DNA from: Myrmaecium sp. VS I D KN 1
Taxonomy: Eukaryota; Ascomycota; Dothideomycetes; Valsariales; Valsariaceae
Length of the DNA stretch: 56,191 nt
NCBI GenBank assembly: GCA_019775845.1
Contig: JADQAV010000057.1
Location: 1-56,191, forward strand
Direction of reading: 5' to 3'
Made by a program: the position numbers and the translations under genes. How positions within the stretch are numbered: the first letter of the stretch is position 1; every line of letters starts with the position of its first letter. The notes under the pieces are model-generated. The model ran no database searches. It worked only from the letters and a program-made list of their open reading frames with translations, and was not told the DNA's origin. Positions 1 through 11,368 of the stretch are shown here, piece after piece.

Positions 1-374
1 GCTAACCACCGGCTGCGCCAATACACTGTACAGATGTGGTACGTGGTGGTTGTGGGGCACAACTTTGTACTCGCAACCCCCTCACCCCTCCATCGAAACA
101 GAGAACGGATGTCTGAAACGCTCCCCCTCCCCCCTGAACGTTTCGATCCCCTCGGGGCGCATACAAGAATAGGCATGTCGGTTTGCTTATGTAGTCACTA
201 CTTGTAGGGGAGTTTTCTATCTTGGGGGGGGGGGGGGGGGGGGGGGGGGGNNCCCCCCCCCCCCCCCCCCCCCCCTCCTACTCACCCCCGCGTGCGCGAT
301 ATTCCCGCTTTACACCGCCACACCTTGTTCCCCAGGAGAGAACCTGACCGAGGAAAGAAAAAGGCTCATGAGCC
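1..374. other. Upstream region with an assembly gap; no gene
   Basis: No coding signal is visible. The first 16 bases recur exactly at 16684-16699, so the left edge may carry a dispersed repeat. A G run (224-250), two Ns and a C run (253-275) mark an assembly gap. The remainder is the promoter and leader of the TMEM16 gene starting at 375. Confidence 0.6.
224..275. other. Assembly gap flanked by poly-G and poly-C
   Basis: Twenty-seven G, two N and twenty-three C in a row. The second gap in the window (44484-44555) has the same form. Both contig ends therefore run outward into G, as expected from no-signal G calls at read ends. The true sequence and length here are unknown. Confidence 0.85.
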
Positions 375-2912
375 ATGTTGCCGGACACGACGGACGATAC
401 ATGGGTCGTCCATTACGACTTTAGCAAAATGGGTGAGTACAGCATGATATTCTCTATCTATTCATTCCTTTCCCTCCCCTTAACCCCTTGTCGGTGGGAA
501 AACCCGTGAAAAGGAAAAAAAAAGGTTTTGTGGAACTGGCCATCGTTAATGCTTGTCTTGTTTTCTTCCGTTTCTAGATCGTGCAACTGCTCGGGAAGAA
601 TGCCAGCAACTCATCCACGACCTGAGCGTCGCCGGCTTAACCGTCGAAGTCCGACCAGCAGATGGAGGAACATCGGTGCTGCTTTTCGCGCGGGCGCGAC
701 CAGAGGCGCTGGAGAAGGAAGTTCACAAATCCCGGTGGGTGTGCTCTTCGGTTCATCGCCAAATACCGGCGTGGCTGATCCATGTTGCAGGATGAAAGAC
801 TGGCTGTACTCGATCACAAACAATTCGCCGTATGACTTCCAGGCCAACCCGTCCAAGGGCGAGACAGAGGCGGAGAACCTGCGCAGCGTGTATCATATGG
901 TGACGTGGACGAAGGCGCAGGGGGGCGCGGGAATCATCGCCGGCGAGGGCCAGTGGAAGAATGTCAAGTCGACGTTTCCGTTGCATAATCAGCATGCGAT
1001 TAAGAATTTGCTGCGGCGGTGGACGCATATTATGATTCCGGGCGAAGAGGATTTGGATGAGATTCGAGCGATTTTTGGGGAGAAGGTAAGTGAGATGGAC
1101 AGCGGGTGATCCCGAGCCGAGAGGATTCACATGCTGACTATGCCAGATCGCGCTTTACTTTGCGTTCCTTCGGACCTACGTCTTGTTTCTGATATTCCCG
1201 TCCGTCACCGGCATCTTCTGCTACATCTTCCTGTCCAACTACTCGCTCGCCTACGCCATCATGACGAGTCTGTGGTGCACGATCTTTCTGGAGTACTGGC
1301 GGCAGGAGGAGATCCAACTGAGCATCCGCTGGGGCGTGCGCGGCGTGGGGTCGCTGAAGCTGAACCGGCCGCAGTACGTTTGGGAACAGGAGGTCTACGA
1401 TCCGATCACCGGCCAGCACGACAAGTATTTCCCGACGTGGAAGCGGATCGTCCGACAGCTGCTGCAGATCCCTTTCGCCCTGGTCGCCAGCATCAGCCTC
1501 GGCGCGCTCATCACGCTCATCTTCGCCGTGGAGATCTTCATCTCGGAGGTGTACAACGGGCCCCTCAAGGCTTACCTGGTAGCGTCTGGAAAGTTCTGCG
1601 TGACCGGATCGGATACTGACGTGGCACTTTCCAGGAATACGTCCCCTCCATCTTCCTCGCGATCGCGATCCCGTTCATCACGGAGCAGTTCGACGGGATC
1701 GCGTCCTGGCTGTCGAACTACGAGAACCACCGGACGCAGGACAGCTACGAGAACGCGAAGACGCAGAAGCTGTTCGTGCTGAACTTCACGACCTCCTTCC
1801 TGCCCCTCTTCCTGACCGCGTTCGTCTACATCCCCTTCGGCGAGCACATCCTGCCCTACCTGAACATCTTCGGCACCGTGATGCGGCCCTTCCTCAAGGG
1901 CGAGACCGAGACCGAGCTCCGCACCACTTTCCAGGTCGACCCGTCCCGGCTGCGGAACGAGATGATCGCGCTCACGCTGACGGGCCAGGTGCTGCACCTC
2001 TGCGAGGAGCTGATCTTCCCGCACATCAAGCGGGTCACCCGTGAAAAATACCGGTCGTACCGGCGGCATTACCAGGAGGCGCAGCAGACGCCGACGTCGA
2101 CGCCGACACCGACAATCGCGCTCCACAAGCGCATGTCCTGGCAGCCCAGCCCGCCGTCGGCGGAGGAGGTCATCCTGCAGAGCGCCCGCAACCAGGCCGA
2201 GCTGGACACGTACAACGTCCAGGACGACTACCTCGAGATGGTCCTGCAGTTCGGCTACCTGGCGCTCTTCTCGCCCGTCTGGCCCCTCGTCCCCATCGGC
2301 TTCCTGATCAACAACTGGGTGGAGCTCCGGTCGGACCTGTTCAAGCTGTGCCACGAGTGCAAGCGGCCGCCGCCCATCCGGCTCGACTCCATCGGCCCGT
2401 GGATCGAAGCGCTCGGCTTCCTGACCTGGCTCGGCAGCCTAACCACCGTCGCCATCGTCTACCTCTTCCGGGAGCAACCGAACGCCTCCGAAGGTGGCAA
2501 CCCGCGCTCCTGGTGGACCCTCCCCCTCCTCATCTTCTTCTCCGAGCACGTCTACCTGATCGTGCGCTACCTGACCGGGCTGGCGATGGGCCAGCTGGGC
2601 AGTAAGGCCAAGGAGCGCGAGCGCCGCGAGCGCTACGGCCTCCGGAAGAAGTACCTGGACGAGGTCCTCCTGGAGTCGAGCCAGGGCCCTGTCCGCACGG
2701 CGACGACCGATAGTGAGGTTTTTGGCATGGAGACGAATCTGCTTCGCGCTCGCATCAAGCGCAGGGAGAAGCTGTATCATATGGAGAGTGCGGGCCAGCA
2801 GGAGGAGGAGCTGGAGGCGGTGGAGTCGGCGCTTTCGCTGATCGATACGTTGAAGGGACGGGAGAAGACGAGGATTAAGTTTGGGCTGGAGAATGGGGGG
2901 AAGAAGGCGTGA
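375..2912 (+). CDS. ist2: Anoctamin/TMEM16 (Ist2-type) membrane protein, lipid scramblase/ER-PM tether family
   Basis: Five exons join in frame (375-432, 578-734, 791-1085, 1147-1578, 1635-2912) into 739 residues, close to the usual size of fungal TMEM16 proteins. The family comprises Ca2+-activated phospholipid scramblases and the yeast ER-plasma membrane tether Ist2. The sequence shows a soluble N-terminal domain (about 1-170), then multiple hydrophobic segments starting with IALYFAFLRTYVLFLIFPS. The hallmark anoctamin stretch NYENHRTQDSYENAKTQ lies near residue 343, followed by further membrane spans and a charged C-terminal tail rich in Arg, Lys and Glu. Exon 1 encodes MLPDTTDDTWVVHYDFSK. 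An out-of-frame ATG at 368 opens an 18-codon uORF that ends inside exon 1, so some translational damping is possible. Family assignment is firm; ion-channel, scramblase or tether activity cannot be told from sequence alone. Confidence 0.93.
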
Positions 2913-3598
2913 GGTTGCTGGGCAGGGGAGGGGTTGGAGGTGTAAAGAGCGGTGACGGTTAAGAAGAGTGGATTCACGGTCGGCATGTGGGGGAGGTGTG
3001 TGTGCAAGCGGACTGCGTGCTCGGGGTGAAGTTCTCCGTCCCGTGCCCGTTGGATGATGGACTTACCCGGCGGGATGCCGGCCGGCAGTTCCTCGGCTTT
3101 TCCCCCGCAAAACCCCGCCTTTCGTCTCCCGAGCGTGGGGAGTTGGACTCGACGATTCGAATCTTCAAGGCTCTATTGACTAACCTCATTCCAGCATCCC
3201 GCTCCGTGACCTCTGCCAACTTTTCCCGGTTCTTTCACCTTCCTCACGGCACCGTCGGCGGATATCGGCCTCGTTTTGCTCGGCGCTCTCTTAGGATCAT
3301 ACCTCTTCTCGCTGCCCGAAGGCATCGTTCACCACAATCACAACTGCCGATGCGGTGCCCTTGGCGAACAGATGCACGTTGACGCCTGAAGAGGACGTCC
3401 TCCCGTACTAACAGGTGATCGTCTCCCAACTCAGCTCTCCAGGCGTGACGGATTGCCTCGGGCCAGTCAAGGCACCGGAGGACGATGGGGCAGGATGTCG
3501 ACACGCTTCCCCACTCTGGCCTATATAATACCAGACATCGCGGCGCTCACGGAGATGGCTACTGGCGCCCTTGATATTTTCACCAGGGAGCGAGAACC
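2913..3598. promoter_or_regulatory. Terminator region of TMEM16 gene and promoter of GH3 gene
   Basis: No gene seen in this 686-base tandem intergenic stretch. A TATA-like TATATAAT lies at 3522-3529, about 70 bases before the GH3 start codon, in a region of otherwise mixed composition. Confidence 0.55.
3522..3529 (+). promoter_or_regulatory. TATA box of the GH3 beta-glucosidase gene
   Basis: TATATAAT in the context GGCCTATATAATACC, 70 bases upstream of the ATG at 3599. This is a typical spacing for inducible secreted-enzyme genes in moulds. Confidence 0.6.
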
Positions 3599-6009
3599 AT
3601 GACCAGAGCAGTTCACATCCTAGCCGCAGCTCTCCTGGCTGCGGCATCAAGCCACGCCCAAAACACCTCCCGGTGGGGGGAGGCGACCCAGAAGGCCAAC
3701 GCCTTGATCTCTCAGCTCAACCTGACGGCGAAGGCTTCCTTGGTGACGGGATGGTCGGACGGCCCGTGCGTGGGCAACATCGCACCTCTCACCGCGGTCA
3801 ACTTCTCCGGCCTCTGCTTGCAAGATGGTCCGCTTGCCAGTAAGTCGCGCCGTCTGCTCTCCAAAGAAAAAAGCTCGATCCTTACGCTGTGATAGTCCGA
3901 ATGGCGGATCTGGCGAGCGTCTTTCCGGCTGGAGTGTCGGTTGCGGCGACGTGGGATCGGGATCTGATGTATGAACGGGGCTTGGCAATGGGCCAGGAAT
4001 TCCGCGGAAAAGGCGCGCATGTTATGCTTGGGTGAGTGAGACGGCGATTGGCATTCGTCCGTATGTTGTACTGGGGATGGCTTACTCAATGGATCTTCAG
4101 ACCCGTCGCAGGGCCGTTGGGACGGCATGCTCTTGGGGGCCGCAATTGGGAGGGCTTCTCTCCAGACCCGTACCTCACTGGTGTCGCCATGGAACATACC
4201 ATCACGGGCATCCAGGATGCGGGAGTGCAAGCCTCCGCGAAGCACTACATTGGCAACGAGCAGGAGACTCAACGGTCCAATACCGTCTCTGAAAACGAAG
4301 TCAAGGTGGACGCAATCTCATCCAACATCGATGACCGTACCCTGCACGAGGTGTACCTATGGCCTTTCGCGAACGCAGTGAAGGCGGGCGTGGCCTCGGT
4401 GATGTGCAGTTACAACCGACTGAACGAGACGTACGCCTGCGAGAACCCCACCACCCTGAACAAGATCTTGAAAGGAGAGCTGGGCTTCCAGGGCTACGTC
4501 GTCTCGGACTGGGGCGCCACGCACTCCGGCGTTAAGGCCATCGAGGCCGGCCTCGACATGTCGATGCCGGGATCATCGACGTACTTTGGCTCTAACCTGA
4601 CGCTCGCTGTGTCCAACGGCACCTTGCCGGAGAGTCGCCTGGATGACATGGTGCGTCGCGTGCTCACGCCGTACTTTTACCTGAACCAAGATAGCGGGTT
4701 TCCCACCGTCGATCCATCGACGTCGTATGTTAGCGCGGCATCCAATGGGCAAGCCGTATTAGATTCGAACCTCCCGGCTGCGCGAGATGTTCGCGCCGAC
4801 CACGCCAGCCTGATCCGCAAGATTGGCGCCGAGGCGGTGGTTCTTTTGAAGAATGTCAACGGCACTTTGCCACTGCAAGACCCACGTAACATTGGAGTCT
4901 TCGGCAATGACGCGGGAGACCCGTCGGCGGGTTACTACCTAGGTTTCGACACCGGAACTTATGGCTTCGAGATGGGCACCTTGAACGTCGGTGGGGGCTC
5001 TGGCACTGGCCGTAACTCGTACGTGGTCTCGCCACTCGAAGCCATCCGTAAGCGCACCCTGGCGACAGGGGCGAGATTGCAGTATCTGCTCGACAACACG
5101 TTGATCGCGAACGACAACTTCGCGGCCATCTACCCGACCCCAGATGTCTGCCTAGTCTTCCTAAAGACGTACGCCCGCGAAGGCTACGACCGCATCTCCC
5201 TCGAAAACGACTGGAACTCCACCGCCGTCGTCGAAGCCGTCGCGAAACACTGCCCCAACACCATCGTCATCACGCACTCCGCCGGCATCAACACGATGCC
5301 CTGGGCCCACAACCCCAACATCAGCGGCATCCTCGCCGCCCACTACCCGGGCCAAGAAAGCGGGCACGCCATCGCCGACATCCTCTTCGGCGCCGTCAAC
5401 CCCTCCGGCCACCTCCCCTACACCATCCCCCAAACCACCAGCGACACCATCCCCATCCTCAACCTCACCGGCGCCGCCGCAACCAACTCCTCCGCCTGGC
5501 AAGCCCCCTTCACCGAAGGCCCCCTCATCGACTACCGCCGCTTCACCGCCCACAACATCACCCCGCTCTACCCCTTCGGCTACGGCCTCAGCTACACCAC
5601 CTTCGCCCTCACCGCCCCGCTCACCATCACCAACCAAACCCCCAACCTTACCGCCTTCCCCCCGTCCGCCCCCTCCTCCCCCGGCGGCAACCCCAACCTC
5701 TACACCCCCATTCTCACCCTCTCCACCACCGTCTCCAACACCGGCACCCGCCCCGGCGCCGTGGTCGTCCAGCTTTACCTCGCCTCCCCCGCGCCCCCGC
5801 CGACTCCCCCCCTCGTGCTTCGTGGGTTTGAGAAGGTTACCCTGGACCCGGGTGAGGCGGCGCCCGTGACGTTCGCGTTGACCCGTCGCGATGTGAGTTT
5901 TTGGAATGTGACGGCGGGCGCGTGGCAGATTCCGGCGGGGGAATTCGTGCTTCGGGCGGGCTTTAGCGTGGAGGATTTGGGAGGTGGGGTTAGGGTGGCG
6001 TTGGTGTAG
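3599..6009 (+). CDS. Secreted GH3 beta-glucosidase
   Basis: Three exons (3599-3839, 3896-4031, 4101-6009) give 761 residues, within the range of fungal GH3 enzymes. A signal peptide is clear (MTRAVHILAAALLAAASSHA, cleavage before QN). Glycoside hydrolase family 3 enzymes remove terminal glucose from cellobiose and related beta-glucosides outside the cell. The N-terminal barrel carries GLCLQDGPLA, the KHYIGNEQE motif, and the nucleophile motif VVSDWGA with Asp262 as expected catalytic residue. The second domain has AEAVVLLKN, and the C-terminus is a fibronectin III-like domain (VQLYLASP, LRGFEKV). Many N-x-S/T sites fit a secreted glycoprotein. The coding strand is extremely C-rich around 5160-5800 and then turns G-rich to the stop. 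It converges on the Zn2Cys6 regulator downstream; a regulatory link is only a guess. Confidence 0.95.
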
Positions 6010-6461
6010 TAGTAGGGTGGTGCTAGGGAGGGAGGATGCGGGGGTTGTGGGAATGGTTTTGGGGAGGAAGGGGGAGGGGATTAGATTTCTGAATGCTATG
6101 TTTTGTCTTGTCTTGTTTTTTCTTAGCTGAATGCGGTCGTGCGATCGTGGTTGATTCTGTGTCTGTCTGTCTTTGTGGTGTGCGAATCTAGGGGACATGT
6201 GACATCCCCTTCATAAGCGAAGAAAAGAGAAAGAAAAGAACAAAAAGCCGGTCCCGAGGATATACTCCCGTCGCCCCCCTTACCCCAAATCCAACCCAAA
6301 TCCAAATCCCAATCCCAATCCCATTCCAGCCCCTCCCATCCCATCACCCAATGCCTACCCTTCGCCACCCAAAACACACCCTTCACCACCCTATCCTTTC
6401 CCATCCATCCCCTAAAGCACCCCACCCCTAAATCCCCCATTTCCACCCCTGCCAGCTGAAA
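6010..6461. other. Convergent 3' region with CCCAAT-type short repeats
   Basis: Holds the 3' UTRs of two convergent genes. The second half, about 6284-6328, is an imperfect run of CCAAAT/CCCAAT units inside a long C-rich, G-poor tract on the + strand. No gene seen. Confidence 0.5.
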
Positions 6462-9200
6462 TCACATCTCAAACCCCAAATCCGGAATCCCGCAAAACTC
6501 ACCGAGTTCAAAGGGGAACGGAAAGCTCCAGAACTCATCTTCGAAGGCGGCGCCGAAGCCGCTGTTGCCACTGCCACTACCACTACCACCAGCCGAAGTC
6601 TCCACCCCGGCACCTCCCACCGACCCCACCGCCGCAGGGATGGCCCACGGCTCGCTCATGCCGACATGCAAGCCTGGCATACCAGGCGTTCCACCCACAC
6701 CGCCCAACCCCGCCCCCACCGTCTCATGCGACGGCGGCACCGCCGACACGTTCCCCACCAAGCGCAACTCCGCCGGACTCGCACTAACCGTCCGTTCCTT
6801 CCACAGGACCTCCCACTCGCAACGCTGCTGCTGCTGCTCATCATCGCCACGGGACCCCATCTCCCGGGCGGCACCGGGGGCGGTTTCGGCGGTGTCGGTG
6901 TCAGCATCTCCGCAGCGCTCCGCGCGCTCCGCGCGCTCCGCGCGTTCCAGCCGCCCAATCGCGCGGCGGAAGCGTTCGACGACGCGAGCCTCCTCGGAGG
7001 CGCGGCGGTTGGGGTTTTCATGGGGTGCAGCCGCACCGCCGCCTACTCCCCCGGCGTTGTTGTTGTCAGCGCTGTCATTGTTGTCGTTGTCATCGTCACC
7101 GGCCCACTGCCGCAGGACATCCATGCCCCGACCCAGTGCGTCGAGGACGTCCGGGGAGCGGTTGCCGACGACGCGGGCGGCGATGAGGACGAGGGTGGCG
7201 GCGCGGCAGCAGGTGAATTCGACGGCGTAGGAGCTTTGGGCTAGGCCGATGGCGGTGGCGAGGAGGGTGCAGAGGCGGGTGATGTGGATGGCGGAGTGGA
7301 TGGCGTCGTGGGGGAGGGAGAGACGGGTGGTGGTGGGGGCGGGTGGGGGCATGGCGGAGGATGTGGATGTGGAGGCGGGGCTGGTGGAGCTGGTGGTGGT
7401 GGAGGGGGAGGTGGCGGAGAGGGAGTCTTTGCGGTTGGATGTGGTGGTGGAAGAGGTGGTGGATTTGCTGCTGTTGGAGGTAAGCAGGAAGGGGCGGCCG
7501 AGGAAGAGGCGGGAGTGGTAGTAGTGCAGGCAGAGGTGGATGTCGAGGCGAAGCTGGGTGGGTGGGGTGGCCGGGGAGGGTGTAGGCAGCTTTTCCTCCA
7601 GCGCGACGAGCTTCTGGTGCTTGACGAGGAGATGCACGAACGGCGTCTTCGAGGCGGTTCGGCGCAAGGCGGAGATGTCGGTCGCGATCCCGTCGAGTAG
7701 GATGGTGATGTCGATCAGGAGGCATTGGTTGTGGAAATTCGACGGGCCGGTCAGGGGGTCGAGGCTGGAAAGAAGGTGCGGTCGCTCGGTATCGACGTCG
7801 CTCGGGGCTAGGGTGCGCGGGTGACCGTGGTAGATCTGCGTGCGGAGAAGGAGGGTGTACAGGCTCCACCAGACGCGGACCTGCATCTCGCGTTCGAGAG
7901 GGGAGTGGGAGACCGCCCGAGACTTCTTGCGATGCATCCCGTTCTTGATGGCCATATGCAGCGCGAGCCCGAAATAGGTGTAGGCTAGGCCTGGAAGGTC
8001 GATGGGGAAGAGATAGACGGCGAACATCATGATCGCCTGGACTGACTCGAAGGAGGCCGCTTTGATGACTTCGGGAAGGAGGGTGGTTGCGTGTTCGTAC
8101 AGTTGGCTTCCCAGATCCGGATAGGGAAGTTCGGTGATCGGGACGGGCGTCTCCCCCTGCGAGCAGCGCGCGCGCATCGGGATGAACTGCGAGCCCATGG
8201 CGAGGGTAAGCATCATGGTGACCATGCCAGGGATGTCTTTCACGGAAAGGGTCGATGGTCTCTCGTAGCATTTTCGTATCTTGTCGTTGAGCCAGCCTTC
8301 CTCGACGAAGTAGTTGTTGGTCTGGACGTACAGCATGAACGTCTCGGCGAGAAAGTAGGCTGTTTCCGGCGAAGGCATGGCCTGCAGCGCAGCGTGTAAC
8401 GAGGCGGTTGGCGGAGCAGAGGAGCCCCTCCGACTCTGCTCTTTCGTCTGGAATGGGTCAGTGCCACGCGGTTGTAAGCTGTGATGCTTGGTATACCTCT
8501 ACCCGACGTTCACCATTCATCGGCTCGCCAATCTTCTGCCCCAGCTTACGGGAGAAATTCAGCAGCGAGTTTTCGCCAGAGTAATCTGTGGAAAGTCAGC
8601 ACGGTTTTCAAGTTCAGGCACCGCCCCAAGAGGATGACAGGGCATACATCGTCTATTATCCGGCAGCACATCCACCGTAAACGTCTCATCCTCCTCCGCA
8701 TCACTATTCGCCTCCGTCAACTCGGCATGGTCCGTGCCATGGTGATCCAAGGACTGGACCATGGACTCGAGATCGGCGTCGCGGATGGCCGACTCGCCCA
8801 AGCAATGCGCCAGCAGTTTCTCCAGGCATCGCATCCGCTCGGCCGTCGGCAGCTTGAACGTCTCGTACGGCTGAGCCGCTTCCGGCCCGCGGATCTCCGC
8901 GTTCACCCGGCAGGTGATCTTCTCCTTGACGCAGCGATGGCAGGGGAAGCCGCCGAAGCAGCGCTCTTTCTTTGTGCGGCAGACGTCGCAGCTATGTGAA
9001 GCGTATGGTAAGCATGCAGATCCATCATCATCGCCATCATCATCATCATCAGGGGCCAAGGAATCCTCTTACGCTCGTCGCGTCCGCTTCCGCAAATCAT
9101 CAGGGACCGGTTCGCGCTTCCTCTTCTGCTTGGCCTGCGCGTCGGCCGCCTGGTCCTTGGGGACGTACGGCTTGAAACGAAGGACACCAGCCTGGCTCAT
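6462..9200 (-). CDS. Zn(II)2Cys6 fungal transcription factor
   Basis: Reading the minus strand, four exons (9200-9073, 8991-8648, 8585-8497, 8447-6462) join in frame into 848 residues. The start MSQAGVLRFKPYV precedes basic stretches (KQKRKRE, RKRTRR) that could act as a nuclear signal. Splicing at 9072/8992 rebuilds the Zn2Cys6 binuclear cluster at residues 44-70: CDVCRTKKERC, then CHRC and a last Cys in KITC. A short linker leads to the fungal-specific middle homology region (about 190-450), with features such as YSGENSLLNFSRKLGQ and ETFMLYVQTNNYFVEEGW. After that come Ser/Thr-rich, Asn/Asp-rich and Gly-rich low-complexity segments typical of activation regions. The third intron donor is ambiguous (GTATAC chosen; a GTAGAG six bases earlier also keeps frame). 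The target genes are unknown. The neighbouring GH3 gene makes a role in carbon use conceivable but unproven. Confidence 0.9.
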
Positions 9201-9315
9201 GTTGTGCGACGGCGGGGCGGGGCGCATGCGGGTGGTGCATCGTGGAGTTTCTCCACCACGGATTGCAGAAGCAGACGCAGAAAGCAGAAAGCAGAAAGCA
9301 GAAGTGAAAGATGGA

Positions 9316-9356
<41 letters not shown>

Positions 9357-10008
9357 GGGTCAGGAGCAGGGGGGTCTCGAGGTTGTATGTACTAAAAGTA
9401 CCACCAGTCTAAGTAACCGTCTAAACTCACCACTCACCACCCGTGACGGGGGCGTTATCGGCTTACGTGATCCCCCACCCGCGACTCACGTTCCGGAGGA
9501 AGGAGATAAGGGGACGCCTAAGGCAGCGTACCATGCCGTTTATGGTGTAGTGAAATGAGGGGTAGCGCGCCCCTCTCCCAGGGCACCCTGCACGGACACG
9601 GAACGTCGGCTGCAGGTCCGGATCCTCTACGAGTTTTATGTCCGCCTATGATGGTTGTTGTGAGGGACGGGAGATGCCGTATGTACCTGATGTACTTATG
9701 GACTGCATGTACCTGAGAGAGGTCAAGGTCAGAATGTCATCACGACGTCTGTCGAGCATCATTGTACCGTCATTTCCTCCTTCCCTCGGTCTAGGTGAAC
9801 GCCGCTCCCGCCGGGAAGGGGCCACCGAACAGGATCCAGCTGGGAATGGCATACAAGAACTCATCGTCTTCTCTTCTACCACCGCCTATCTCCTCGGTCA
9901 TCTCCATATGACGCCACAGCCATCAACCAGCTCCAAGAAAACGCAATGCAGAAGCCCCCTCCCGCCCCTCAACCGGTCGCCAACAGGGTATCACCGCACA
10001 TCCTCCCC
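9201..10008. promoter_or_regulatory. Promoter of the Zn2Cys6 gene with GA microsatellite
   Basis: Upstream region of the regulator (reading left) and 3' flank of the D-amino-acid oxidase gene. It contains a short run of CAGAAAG units near 9278-9300 and an uninterrupted GA dinucleotide tract at 9320-9354. No credible gene. Confidence 0.5.
9320..9354. repeat. (GA)n microsatellite
   Basis: Perfect GA repeat of 35 bases located 120-155 bases upstream of the start codon of the minus-strand Zn2Cys6 gene. It could bind GAGA-like factors or simply be a slippage tract. Confidence 0.9.
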
Positions 10009-11368
10009 TCACAGCCTCGCCCTCGCCGCCTCCGCCTCCACCACCGGACTCTCATACACAAACTCCTCCACCAAATCCCTCGCCGCCCGGCCAACACCAA
10101 AGCTAAACACATACCCGCCACCCGCCACACCTGTAAAATATCCACATCGATCAGCCCTTTCTGTCTGCCATCCAGACGACCGGGGAGGAGGGAGGTGGGG
10201 AAAGGAGCAGCGGCACTTACCGTACGCATGCACGATCTTCTGCCCATCCTTGACCTCCTTCTCGACCCGCAATCCGGTCTCGCGCGCGGGCCGGATCCCC
10301 ACGTTGTGCCCGATGATCTCGTAGTCCTCGAGGTGGGCGGGGAAGTGGTCGGGCAGGTCTTGGTGCACGCGGCGGATGATCTGGAAACGAAAAGAAAAAA
10401 GAAGCTCGGGTTAGCTATGCTTCCACGGCGGAACGGTCACCGCCACGAAGGGGCTAGGGACGGTGTTCACTTACGTCCTTCTGGATATCCCAGTCGACTT
10501 CTTTGTCCGTAAGCCCAACCTGCTTAATTCCCCCCAGCACCGCCGTGCCATCCAGTCGCGGAATCACATACGTATAATCCCTCCCATGGCGCATATAAAT
10601 CTTGTCATACCCCGTCCTCACATGCACCGTCTGGCCGCGGACCAGCTGGACCTTGTCATCGCGGACGTCGGTCAAAAACTTGGGCCCGAAGCCCGTCGCG
10701 TTGACCAGGATGTCATGCGTGGGACTCTTGGCCTCGGCGAGCGAGCTGAAGCGGCCCCGGACGAAGCGCACGCCCCGCCGCTCGAGACGCGCGCGCAGCC
10801 AGGGCAGGAAGATGGCGGGCGTCAGCACGACGGTGGTGTAGGACATGCCGAGCTGGGAGCCGGCGGGGAGCTCGTGGGCGGCCATTTTCCTCCACTGCTC
10901 CGGAGTGGTCAGCGCTCCGTTTCAACGGCAGCGGTGCACAGCCAAGAACAAACTCACATCCGGCAACTTCCCCCAGTACCAAATCTGCTCCTCCGTCCGC
11001 TCATCCTGCACATCCTCGAGCGTGATGCGGCGCACGCTGGACTCCGGGTGCGTGGCCGCGAGCCGGAAGAGCACGGCGAAGGAGTCGAGCTGCATGCGCT
11101 GCTCGGCCGGCGAGGCGCCGTCCAAACCGAGGAAGACGGCGCCCGCCCAGGGCGACGCCCACTCCTGCGTCAGCGGGTCCCCCGGCAGGTTCTTGGCGAT
11201 GATGGTAATGTCGTGCTGGGCGGCGAGGCTGGCGGCGATGGCCATGCCGGTGATGCTGGTGCCCGCGGAAGCAGGGGTTCAGTTAGTATGAGGTTCTTCC
11301 GCCTTCATGAGTGGATGCAGACGGGGAGCTCAGGCTTACCCTGCGCCCAGGATTGTTATGCGTGCCAT
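10009..11368 (-). CDS. D-amino-acid oxidase (FAD-dependent), peroxisomal
   Basis: Five exons on the minus strand (11368-11340, 11255-10958, 10894-10475, 10380-10221, 10130-10009) give 342 residues, the normal DAAO length. The enzyme oxidises D-amino acids to 2-oxo acids with release of ammonia and H2O2. Splicing of the tiny first exon creates the FAD-binding start MARITILGAGITGMAIAASL. Other family blocks are QIWYWGKLPD, MSYTTVVLTPAIFLPWL, ILVNATGFGP, the YVIPRLDGTAVLGG block and the C-terminal HAYGVAGGGYVFSFGVG. The last three residues, ARL, match the PTS1 pattern [SAC][KRH][LM], agreeing with the known peroxisomal site of fungal DAAO. The MFS permease gene starts about 1.1 kb away in the opposite direction. 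D-aspartate oxidase is the nearest alternative; substrate choice is not resolved here. Confidence 0.93.

Noticed and set aside
5161-6198. 345-residue minus-strand frame opposite the GH3 gene
   Set aside because: Shadow frame produced by the C-rich coding strand; Gly/Asp/Val-rich low-complexity product with no family features.
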